In this document: in pieces, positions 1-6,163 of the stretch | Numbering within the stretch: position 1 is the first letter of the stretch | Layout: every line of letters begins with the position of its first letter | Origin: Mageeibacillus sp. UBA5734 | Lineage (GTDB): Bacteria; Bacillota; Clostridia; Saccharofermentanales; UBA5734 | Assembly (NCBI GenBank): GCA_002419365.1 | Contig: DIGA01000038.1 | Coordinates: 1-14,898, forward strand | DNA: 14,898 nucleotides | Direction: 5' to 3' | Made by a program: the position numbers and the translations under genes | Notes under the pieces: model-generated | Told to the model about the DNA's origin: nothing | The model's database searches: none | The model's input: only the letters and a program-made list of their open reading frames with translations

Positions 1-38
1 CCGAGAATAAGTTGACACGGTCAGCTGTAAACATTGTC

Positions 39-66
39 TTGACAGTCAAGTCCTATCTATGATAAA
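39..66 (+). promoter_or_regulatory. Candidate sigma-A-type promoter upstream of the ORF155-purK unit
   Basis: A perfect TTGACA sits at 39-44. An A/T-rich -10-like GATAAA at 61-66 follows after a 16-nt spacer, and ATAAAA after 17 nt is an alternative. The -10 is only a partial match to TATAAT. A second TTGACA at 12-17 has no good -10 at the right distance. If real, transcription would start near 73 and leave a leader of about 175 nt before the first start codon, containing the terminator at 181-224. The call rests on motif match alone. Confidence 0.4.
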
Positions 67-180
67 AAATGACCTGAAAAGCCGCAGGTGAAGATTTCCA
101 GGTGACAACGCCTTGAAATAATTACCCAGATACATATTGGAAGACCAACCCGTACAGTCATTCTACTGGACGTTCGAGTA

Positions 181-224
181 AGCCAATTATCCACAGCCGC
201 AAGGTTTTGGATATTGGCTTTTTT
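181..224 (+). terminator. Intrinsic terminator or attenuator just upstream of the ORF155 start
   Basis: The arms AGCCAATTATCC (181-192) and GGATATTGGCT (209-219) pair as AGCCAA/TTGGCT and TATCC/GGATA with one bulged T. The loop is 16 nt and six T residues end the structure (219-224). It ends only about 12 nt before the Shine-Dalgarno AGAGGAG (236-242) of the next gene. It could be the 3' end of a gene lying left of the window, or a conditional attenuator in the leader of the ORF155-purK operon. The promoter-like signal at 39-66 and the absence of a gene in 1-180 favour the second reading without proving it. Confidence 0.7.
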
Positions 225-248
225 ATTGTTCAAAAAGAGGAGAAAGCA

Positions 249-716
249 ATGCAACACATCGAAACAACAAGTCCGAGATCAACCGCTGGTCTGGGAACAG
301 ACATGCTGAGCAACCGCGAATTCTATTTTCTGCTGGAAAAATTCTGCCTGGAACAGGTAAGGGAAGACTCTGGATATCACAGCTTCCTGAACCGGTATTT
401 CAACGATGAAGGCTATGTGGACCTCTGGCGGATCCCGAACCTGATGCTGGATGTGATCCAGCAAAACACCAAATTCCAGGCCCATATGGCCGAGGCAGAA
501 TTCCGGGCCACTTTCCAGATTTTTGTAGCCGACTTGTATCATTTCTGCCTGCATGCAATCCCTGCCTTTTCCACAATCCAGAAGGAAGACGCACCTGCAG
601 CTGTTTCGCTGCAGCAACTGAAAGAACAGCAGCAGTTTGTCCAGTCCCTGATGGAAACATTCATCCAGGTTCTGGAGCATCTCGGCGCCGAGGGGCAGTC
701 AGAAGACGCAGCATGA
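249..716 (+). CDS. Uncharacterised 155-residue protein coupled to purK
   Basis: I do not recognise this family. The ATG at 249 is chosen because a strong Shine-Dalgarno, AGAGGAG (236-242), lies 6 nt upstream. An in-frame ATG at 207 would fall inside the terminator loop and lacks a ribosome site. The protein is predicted soluble, with no signal peptide or membrane segment. It looks mostly helical: aromatic- and Leu-rich stretches (residues about 20-110, with NREFYFLLEKFCLEQ early) precede a Gln/Glu-rich helix (QQLKEQQQFVQSLMETF) and an acidic end. Two Cys (in KFCLEQ and HFCLHA) form no obvious metal motif. Its stop overlaps the purK start as ATGA, so the two are almost certainly co-transcribed and translationally coupled. 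That hints at a role near purine synthesis or a partner of PurK, but this is inference from position only. Confidence 0.75.
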   Translation: MQHIETTSPRSTAGLGTDMLSNREFYFLLEKFCLEQVREDSGYHSFLNRYFNDEGYVDLWRIPNLMLDVIQQNTKFQAHMAEAEFRATFQIFVADLYHFCLHAIPAFSTIQKEDAPAAVSLQQLKEQQQFVQSLMETFIQVLEHLGAEGQSEDAA

Positions 717-1891
717 ACCAGATCATTCCACCTCCAGCGAAAATCGGTATCATTGGCGGCGGCCAGTTAGGTAAAATGCTGGCCAGCGCAGCCAAACGCA
801 TGGGCTATCATGTGACGGTCCTGGACCCCAATCCATTAGCCCCGGCCGGGCAAGTGTCGGACCAGCAGATAGTCGCAGCGTTTTCCGACACCGCAGCCAT
901 CCGCAAGCTAGCGGAGGAAGTAGCTGTCACCACCTTTGAATTCGAGCACATCGATGCAGACATCCTGATCGAACTGGAACGGGAGGGGCATCGCATCGTC
1001 CCTTCCGGGTCCAGCTTGAAGATCATCCAGGACAAACTCATCCAAAAGACTTTTCTTAAAGACGCAGGGGTTCCGGTCCCGGCTTATGCCGCAGCCACGT
1101 CCCTCAAAGACTTGCGCGAATTCGCTGCCGTTCACGGTTACCCGCTGGTGATCAAAAACCGTACCGGTGGCTATGATGGCAAAGGCACAACGCTCGTTGC
1201 GGATGATGACCAGCTCAAGCGTGTCTTGAAACAGATACCGGAACAGTCCTGCATGGTCGAGCAATATGTGCCCTTCAAACGAGAACTATCAGTTCTGGCT
1301 GCCCGCAATGCCCTTGGGCAGGTGGAACTGTACCCGGTCGCCGAAAACATGCATGAACAGAGCATTCTACAGATGTCGCGGGTGCCGGCCCTGGTCAGCA
1401 TGGATGTCGAAAAGGAAGCCCAGCAAATCAGCGAACGTGTACTGGCCGCATTTCAAGATTCAGGTGTTTTTTGCATCGAGCTGTTCCAGACTCAGGACAA
1501 CCGGATACTGGTCAATGAAGTGGCCCCTCGGCCCCATAACACTGGCCATTATTCCATAGAAGCCTGTGTGACCTCCCAGTTCGAACAGCTGGTCCGGATC
1601 ATGACCGGAATGCCGTTGGGATCCACGCGCCTGAGATCACCCTGTGTCATGGCCAATCTCCTGGGCCATCGAGATGTCCAGGGGCCATACACCATCCTGG
1701 GTCTGGAGGAAGTCTTGGCGGCGGAAGACATCCACTTGCATCTCTATGGCAAACAGCAGACCGCCCATTTGAAAAAACTAGGTCACCTGACTGCCTTGGG
1801 CGGTAACATCCTGCTGGCAGAAAGGAAATGCCGCAAAGCCTTGGACCAGATCAAAATTGTTCCGTTGGCCATGCCTGATATCCCATCATAA
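713..1891 (+). CDS. purK: PurK, N5-carboxyaminoimidazole ribonucleotide synthetase
   Basis: PurK is an ATP-grasp enzyme (EC 6.3.4.18). It makes N5-CAIR from AIR, bicarbonate and ATP in de novo purine synthesis, and PurE then isomerises the product. The 392 residues match the usual length. An N-terminal nucleotide-fold motif, IGIIGGGQLGKML, spans residues 11-23, followed by the family sequence TTFEFEHID. The ATP-grasp glycine loop KNRTGGYDGKG is at 148-158. NEVAPRPHNTGH (268-279) supplies the Mg/ATP-binding Glu and Asn and the substrate-site Arg/His typical of PurK. The start overlaps the preceding stop (ATGA), giving 4-nt coupling to ORF155. No purE or other pur gene is in the window, so the gene is apart from a purine cluster here. 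A bidirectional terminator follows immediately. Confidence 0.96.
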   Translation: MNQIIPPPAKIGIIGGGQLGKMLASAAKRMGYHVTVLDPNPLAPAGQVSDQQIVAAFSDTAAIRKLAEEVAVTTFEFEHIDADILIELEREGHRIVPSGSSLKIIQDKLIQKTFLKDAGVPVPAYAAATSLKDLREFAAVHGYPLVIKNRTGGYDGKGTTLVADDDQLKRVLKQIPEQSCMVEQYVPFKRELSVLAARNALGQVELYPVAENMHEQSILQMSRVPALVSMDVEKEAQQISERVLAAFQDSGVFCIELFQTQDNRILVNEVAPRPHNTGHYSIEACVTSQFEQLVRIMTGMPLGSTRLRSPCVMANLLGHRDVQGPYTILGLEEVLAAEDIHLHLYGKQQTAHLKKLGHLTALGGNILLAERKCRKALDQIKIVPLAMPDIPS

Positions 1892-1932
1892 AAAATGCCG
1901 GATCCCGCTTGAGCTGGAGACCCGGCATTTTT
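1890..1932. terminator. Bidirectional intrinsic terminator between purK and znuB
   Basis: AAAAATGCCGG (1891-1901) pairs with CCGGCATTTTT (1922-1932). An inner TCC/GGA pairing lies in the loop. The A-run on the left and T-run on the right make it usable in both directions, ending purK on the plus strand and the metal ABC operon on the minus strand. The left arm begins at the last base of the purK stop codon. Confidence 0.9.
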
Positions 1933-1951
1933 TATGGCTGAATATAGACGA

Positions 1952-2794
1952 TCAGTGTCCGGGATGGATCCGGTGCGTATGCTTGCCGTTCTGGATTTGC
2001 CGGTGCGTCATGACAACGCCCAGATAGATCAATGTGCTCAGGATGATGATGCTGACGCCAGATGGGATATTCGCATAGTAGGCGATCACCAGTCCCATCA
2101 GGGCAAAGCCAAATGAGAAGAGCATGGAGAACAAGATCACATTGCGGATCGATTTGAACATGATCTCGGCGATTGAAACGGGTACGGTGAGCAGAGCAAT
2201 GGCCAGGATAATGCCGACGACCTTGATCAGGACAATGATTCCGACCGGCAGGATCACATAGACGAGTAGTTGCAGGTAGTTGACTTTGATCCCGCGGGCT
2301 GCAGCATATTCTTCATCGAACAGATACAAGACCAGATGGTTGTAGAACATGACAAACAAGAGCCCGATCACGCCTGAAAAAACGGCCATGTAGAACAGGG
2401 AGCTGTTGCCAACCGCCAGAATGTCGCCTAAGAGGTAGCTGGTCATATCCGGCATGTAGCCGGGGGCCATGGAGATGAACAGAATCCCCAGAGCCATGCC
2501 GAAAGCCCACAGGATGCCGGTCATGGTATCGGCTTTCATCTTGGATTTTTCCGGCATCTTGCTGATCAGCAGAGAAGACGCCACCGCAAAAGCGATCCCG
2601 CTCAGGATTGGTTCGATGCCGATCAGATAGCCCAGGCCGATCCCGCCAAATGAGGCATGTGCGATGCCGCCAGACATGCTGATCAGACGCTTTTCGATGG
2701 CAATGGTCCCAACGATACCGACCACGACACTGGCCAGCAGGGCTGCCAGCAGGGCGTTGCGCATAAAAGCATAATTCAGGATTGCATCAATCAT
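1952..2794 (-). CDS. Metal ABC transporter permease (ZnuB/MntB family)
   Basis: This is the membrane permease of a zinc/manganese/iron-type ABC importer (ABC-3 family, PF00950). The 280 residues are the normal size, with about eight hydrophobic segments. Family landmarks include MSGGIAHASFGGIGLGYLIG (about residues 40-59), the coupling region near DEEYAAARG, and the late segment KVVGIILAIALLTVPVSIAE. The C-terminus is His-rich (HTHRIHPGH), which may bind metal but is not conserved across the family as far as I know. Its ATG overlaps the stop of the ATPase gene by 4 nt (ATGA), so it is the last gene of a three-gene operon. Zinc versus manganese cannot be decided from this subunit. The bidirectional terminator ends the operon. 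Confidence 0.93.
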   Translation of the reverse strand: MIDAILNYAFMRNALLAALLASVVVGIVGTIAIEKRLISMSGGIAHASFGGIGLGYLIGIEPILSGIAFAVASSLLISKMPEKSKMKADTMTGILWAFGMALGILFISMAPGYMPDMTSYLLGDILAVGNSSLFYMAVFSGVIGLLFVMFYNHLVLYLFDEEYAAARGIKVNYLQLLVYVILPVGIIVLIKVVGIILAIALLTVPVSIAEIMFKSIRNVILFSMLFSFGFALMGLVIAYYANIPSGVSIIILSTLIYLGVVMTHRQIQNGKHTHRIHPGH

Positions 2795-3519
2795 CGGATC
2801 AGACCATCCTTGAGAAGCTCCAGCAATACCCTGGGATCCGGGTAGGTGGTGACTGTTTTATTGACATAGAGCGCAACATCCGCGATCGGCAGTACCTCGT
2901 CCAGGTGATGACTGGCGAGGATGATCGTTTTCTCTTTCTTTAGACGGCCCAGGACCTGGTACAGGTCACGGTTGGCATCGATATCCAGATTCGCGTCCGG
3001 CTCATCGAGGGCGATGATCGATGTGTCTGCAGTCAGGGCCCGGGCGATCATGGCCCGGCGCAACTGGCCACCCGACAGCTGGCCGATACCGCGAGTTGCT
3101 AGCCCGGACAGCCCCACACAGTCAAGGGCTTCAAATGCTTTTTGATGGTCTTTTCTGGAATAGCTGTGAAAGGGGCAGATCCGCTTATCGAGCGTACCCA
3201 TAAGGACAAAATCCCCAACCGTCAAAGGAAATGCGACATCAAAAGAAGGTGTCTGTGGGACATAGGCGACAGTGCCATAGCGGTCGATCTGGCCGCTTTC
3301 TGGTTTGAGCTGTCCGGTCATCAGGCGCATCAGGGTGCTTTTGCCACCGCCATTAGGTCCAACCAGCACAGTCAGAGTCGCAGGCTGTATTCCCAGGGAA
3401 ACATCACCGACCGCACAGACTTCCGCATAGTAAAAACGAACGTCGTGGAATACCAGCAAGTCCGGTTTGTCTGGCTTGGTCAGATGAGGCAGGATGGATG
3501 GTTCGCTTCGCTTATCCAT
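2791..3519 (-). CDS. Metal ABC transporter ATP-binding protein (ZnuC/MntA family)
   Basis: This cytoplasmic ATPase drives the importer. With the start at 3519 it has 242 residues, normal for ZnuC-type proteins. Motifs in order are Walker A GPNGGGKST (54-62), Q-loop YVPQTPSFD (from about 87), signature LSGGQLRRA (148-156), Walker B IIALDEPDANLD (168-179) and H-loop LASHH (201-205). The open frame continues upstream to 3702, but that part translates the coding region of the binding-protein gene in another frame and has no family similarity. The ATG at 3519 overlaps the upstream stop by 8 nt (ATGGATAA), so translation is probably coupled. It has the usual gene order of binding protein, ATPase, permease. 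Confidence 0.94.
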   Translation of the reverse strand: MDKRSEPSILPHLTKPDKPDLLVFHDVRFYYAEVCAVGDVSLGIQPATLTVLVGPNGGGKSTLMRLMTGQLKPESGQIDRYGTVAYVPQTPSFDVAFPLTVGDFVLMGTLDKRICPFHSYSRKDHQKAFEALDCVGLSGLATRGIGQLSGGQLRRAMIARALTADTSIIALDEPDANLDIDANRDLYQVLGRLKKEKTIILASHHLDEVLPIADVALYVNKTVTTYPDPRVLLELLKDGLIR

Positions 3520-4447
3520 TGGCTTGGACCAAGGTCTGGGCGATGGCTTCCATGGCTGCGAGATAATCGCCCGACAGGGGCTCGACTTTGGCTGTGACGC
3601 CTTTGATTTCCTGGGCGACAATCCGGGCCTGAGTGTCATCGAACTCGGCCTGGTAAAAGACCACCCGGATCGACTTCTGCCGGGCATAATCGATGATGGC
3701 ATTGAGTTCCGCGGCAGTTGCTTCTTTACCCGCCAGTTCGATCGAGATCATGTTGAGTTCATAATCCTCGGCAAAGTAAGCGTACGACCCGTGGTATGTC
3801 AGGAAATCACGCGATTTCCGCTTTGCGAAGGAGTTACGAATGGACTGGTCGAGGGCCTGGAGGCTGGTGATGTAAGCCTGGGCATTGGATTGGAATTCTG
3901 CCGCATGTGCGGGATCTAAAGCAGTCAATTCTGCCTCGATCCGTTCGATGATGACGATGGCTCGTTTGGGCGATAGCCAGACATGATGATCGATCACCTG
4001 AGCTGTTCCGGTAGCCTCAATTTCGGAAAGTTCAGGCTCGCCCAGCAGGATGGACTGGCTGACCGGACGCAAGGGGTAAAACTCACCAACGGCCTGCTGC
4101 AGATCAACCAATTTGATATCTGAGTTGAAATCCTTCAGTCTGGGCAGGATGTTGGCCTTTTCCGTCGGTGTTTGCAAACTCAGGTACAGCGATGCATCCG
4201 ACAGCGCCTGCATCTCGAGATTGCTGGGCTGATAATTGGCCGGACTGTTGCCAGGAGGGATCATGGTCACGACTTTGACGTGGGTACCGCCGACCGCTGT
4301 GACAAAAGAAGCCAACGGGACAATGCCGACTGCAACGGTGAGAGGCTGAGTGCTGCCAGCTTTTGATGACTGTGCCGGCTCTGCGGCACACCCCGATGAA
4401 ATTAACCCGATGGCAAGGGAATTAAAACCAGAAGTGCTAGGGGTCAA
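3512..4447 (-). CDS. Metal ABC transporter solute-binding protein (ZnuA-like), N-terminus uncertain
   Basis: This is a cluster A-I (TroA-type) binding protein that delivers a divalent metal to the ABC permease. The mature part is complete: VAVGIVPLASFVTAVGG, IPPGNSPANYQPS, DHHVWLSP (His155), LTYHGSYAYFAEDYEL (His219) and a C-terminal VVFYQAEFDD. Numbering is from the TTG at 4447. Two points are odd. First, the PHxYEP motif that gives one metal His reads PANYQP, so Ala70 replaces His. Second, no good start exists in frame: the TTG at 4447 has no ribosome site and leaves an n-region with no basic residue before ISSGC (likely lipidated Cys20). A GTG at 4469 has a Shine-Dalgarno (AGGCAGG, plus-strand 4474-4480) but is one frame off, separated by a T5 run (4449-4453). 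One fewer T would give an N-terminus MRIHQLFLTPSTSG joined to the lipobox. Either a frameshift or a non-standard start is present. The His-for-Ala difference may reflect a subfamily with other ligands. Confidence 0.88.
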   Translation of the reverse strand: MTPSTSGFNSLAIGLISSGCAAEPAQSSKAGSTQPLTVAVGIVPLASFVTAVGGTHVKVVTMIPPGNSPANYQPSNLEMQALSDASLYLSLQTPTEKANILPRLKDFNSDIKLVDLQQAVGEFYPLRPVSQSILLGEPELSEIEATGTAQVIDHHVWLSPKRAIVIIERIEAELTALDPAHAAEFQSNAQAYITSLQALDQSIRNSFAKRKSRDFLTYHGSYAYFAEDYELNMISIELAGKEATAAELNAIIDYARQKSIRVVFYQAEFDDTQARIVAQEIKGVTAKVEPLSGDYLAAMEAIAQTLVQANG

Positions 4448-4507
4448 GAAAAAGTTGATGGATTCGCACGTGACCTGCCTGACTTAATTATTTCAGCAAA
4501 CAGGTCA

Positions 4508-4537
4508 AGTGTATCCTTTGAAATGAGCATATGTCAA
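4508..4537 (-). promoter_or_regulatory. Candidate promoter of the znuACB-type operon
   Basis: On the minus strand TTGACA (plus-strand 4532-4537) is followed after 18 nt by TACACT (plus-strand 4508-4513), a 4/6 match to TATAAT. The predicted transcription start near 4501 lies about 20 nt before the Shine-Dalgarno-like AGGCAGG of the binding-protein gene, which supports the assignment. The rest of the 4448-4629 gap holds only short hairpins and no convincing gene. Confidence 0.5.
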
Positions 4538-4542
4538 TTTTC
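4520..4542. promoter_or_regulatory. Imperfect palindrome over the -35 of the metal-uptake promoter, possible operator
   Basis: Around a CATATG core (4528-4533) the arms GAAATGAG and TCAATTTTC pair as TGA/TCA and GAAA/TTTC, with one or two unpaired bases per arm, giving a partial dyad of about 23 bp. It covers the -35 element of the znu-type promoter, where a metal-dependent repressor would be expected. The sequence does not match the Fur, Zur, MntR or AdcR consensus patterns I know well enough to name one. Confidence 0.35.
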
Positions 4543-4629
4543 ATACGTTACAGATCGGGCGGATAAGCGTGCCGAACCAGGGACAAAGGGGCTGCCTCTT
4601 CGGGCGAGTTCCTTTTTCGGAACCTGCCA

Positions 4630-5166
4630 TCAATGCTCGGACAAGGCTGACAGATCGGGCTGGTGGGCGGTCGTGTTGCTAATGAGAAAATCCTGCTGCT
4701 CCGCTGTCAGGTCAGGGTTGGCGGCCTGGATGATATCTATGGCTGTCACAGGCAGATAAGAGTCTTCTTCGAAATCCATTGGAATGTTCTTGTACATGGA
4801 CACAAAGATTTTGACGGAACCATTGCCGACGTCAAGTCCGGATGCTTCGTAAAGATCCTCCAGATCGCCCGTCCGCAGATCTGCCGGATCGAGATCGGAA
4901 GGCAAACCAAAGGCTGTCAGCAAAACTGCCGGATCGATTTCAAAAGCAGTGGCAACTGAGGCAAAGGTGAAACTGCCCCGGATGTCTTCAGGTTCGAGGG
5001 ATCCGGCTGTGACGGTCTGGTTGCGACCGCCGCCGTAACCACCCCCGCCTCCTTCGGATCCGCCATTGCTGGTCGTACTCCAGATCCCGCTGAGCTGGGC
5101 GATGCCGATGCCGCCGAGAATAATCACAATTGTAATCAGGGCCATCAGGGCAGGTTTGATTTTCAT
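4630..5166 (-). CDS. Small membrane-anchored protein paired with a polyferredoxin
   Basis: This 178-residue protein has one N-terminal hydrophobic segment (about residues 8-27, ALITIVIILGGIGIAQLSG) that would act as a signal anchor. A Ser/Gly-rich linker with a GGGGGYGGG run (about 33-48) follows, then an extracytoplasmic acidic domain. That domain starts with DIRGSFTFASVATAFEIDP, a short helical unit that I associate with proteins encoded beside NapH-type ferredoxins. A second part contains YLPVTAIDIIQAANPDL. There is no Cys, haem motif or lipobox. Its ATG directly abuts the stop of the ferredoxin gene with no gap, so the two should be co-translated and may form a complex. I cannot assign an activity. 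A docking or substrate-positioning subunit for the redox protein is a guess from context. Confidence 0.85.
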   Translation of the reverse strand: MKIKPALMALITIVIILGGIGIAQLSGIWSTTSNGGSEGGGGGYGGGRNQTVTAGSLEPEDIRGSFTFASVATAFEIDPAVLLTAFGLPSDLDPADLRTGDLEDLYEASGLDVGNGSVKIFVSMYKNIPMDFEEDSYLPVTAIDIIQAANPDLTAEQQDFLISNTTAHQPDLSALSEH

Positions 5167-6045
5167 TCAGGTATTCCTCGCTTTATTGAATGCTTCAGGG
5201 AGCAGTTCGATGGTGACAGTTTCTGGCACCTGGCAGCTGCGGTCCGATGTGCATTCGAGACAGCTGATGCACTGGGCATCGCGGACGTTCCCGGCTGTAG
5301 CGACCGCGATGTTCATCGGACAGTCACGATTGCAGCGATTACAGCTGATGCAGCTTGAGGTTTGGCGGTGTATGGTAAAAATCCGGATTTTATTGAATAT
5401 TCCAAGCAGAGCGCCATAGGGACAGGCATATTTGCACCATGGCCGGGCGACAAACAGGGACAGAACCAGGGTGGTGCCCAGGATGACCAGCCCACCAATT
5501 GCAACTTCACCGGTCCAGAAATTGAATAACGCATAATAGGGATCGATGGATTCAAACACCAGCATGCCTGAGGTAGCTGTCACATAGATGACCCAGGCAA
5601 GCAGTCCATAACGGAGTTGACGCAAGATTTTATCCAGCTGGGCTGGAATCAGATGATTGTACCGCTTGCCCATCAGGCGTCGCCCCAGATTGCTGGTCCA
5701 GTCCTGGAGAGATCCGAGGGGACAGATCCAGCCGCAGAGCACAGGACCGAACAGGATGCTCAGAATGACCGCCAAACCTGCCAGGATGACAGACGAAGCG
5801 TGTATCCGCTGGATGTAGCTGCCATCGGTGATCAGACTGTACAAGGTCACGACACCACCGAATGGACAGATGGAATGCAAGGATACATTCGGCAGGAATT
5901 CCCAGCCAGGGATGCGTTCAGACAGGTTCTTCCCCAGAGCTAGGTAACTGACCAATGAGAAGAAAAAAATCTGCGTCGCGAGCCGGATGTTAAACATTTG
6001 TCTGCGCCTGGCTGACGACTTCGGTTCGAAACCGGTCTCTTTCAT
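5167..6045 (-). CDS. NapH-like membrane 4Fe-4S polyferredoxin
   Basis: This is a membrane electron-transfer protein of the NapH/NosR/CcoG-like 4Fe-4S group. The ATG at 6045 is preferred over 6060 because GGAGG lies 4 nt upstream; it gives 292 residues. About five hydrophobic segments surround two CxxxCP motifs typical of the family, CGWICPLG (Cys104, Cys108) and CKYACPYG (Cys204, Cys208), plus a SICPFGG at Cys60. The C-terminus has a canonical cluster motif CISCNRCNRDCP (Cys232, 235, 238, 242) and a second, unusual CISCLECTSDRSC (Cys259, 262, 265, 271) with a five-residue last gap and no Pro. No reductase, periplasmic nitrate reductase or maturation gene is nearby, so the partner is unknown apart from the abutting small anchored protein. 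The general role is transfer of electrons across or along the membrane; the substrate cannot be inferred. Confidence 0.88.
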   Translation of the reverse strand: MKETGFEPKSSARRRQMFNIRLATQIFFFSLVSYLALGKNLSERIPGWEFLPNVSLHSICPFGGVVTLYSLITDGSYIQRIHASSVILAGLAVILSILFGPVLCGWICPLGSLQDWTSNLGRRLMGKRYNHLIPAQLDKILRQLRYGLLAWVIYVTATSGMLVFESIDPYYALFNFWTGEVAIGGLVILGTTLVLSLFVARPWCKYACPYGALLGIFNKIRIFTIHRQTSSCISCNRCNRDCPMNIAVATAGNVRDAQCISCLECTSDRSCQVPETVTIELLPEAFNKARNT

Positions 6046-6163
6046 GGTTCCTCCAGTCATTTCAAGTTCATTGTTTCAAATTAAGCTTACGGTCTAAATG
6101 TATTGAAATTGTTAGAATTGCACGGCAAGTCTCACACATTTTGAACATAATTTCCTCATATAA

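Noticed and set aside
68..180. Known riboswitch in the leader (purine, ykkC/PRPP, ZTP, glycine, T-box)
   Set aside because: None of the conserved core sequences that I know for these classes is present; only short hairpins are seen.
57..257. Minus-strand open frame of 66 codons over the leader
   Set aside because: It crosses the terminator and the start of ORF155, has no ribosome site and shows no recognisable protein features.
3142..3597. Plus-strand open frame of 151 codons
   Set aside because: It lies antisense to the ATPase gene with its Walker and signature motifs; composition fits a shadow frame.
3520..3702. N-terminal extension of the metal ATPase
   Set aside because: This part translates the binding-protein gene in another frame and lacks ABC similarity; the 8-nt overlap start at 3519 gives a normal length.
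4571..4623. Terminator after the small anchored protein
   Set aside because: GTTCC/GGAAC (4608-4623) and weaker pairings exist, but none is followed by a T-run in the minus direction, so a terminator is not supported.
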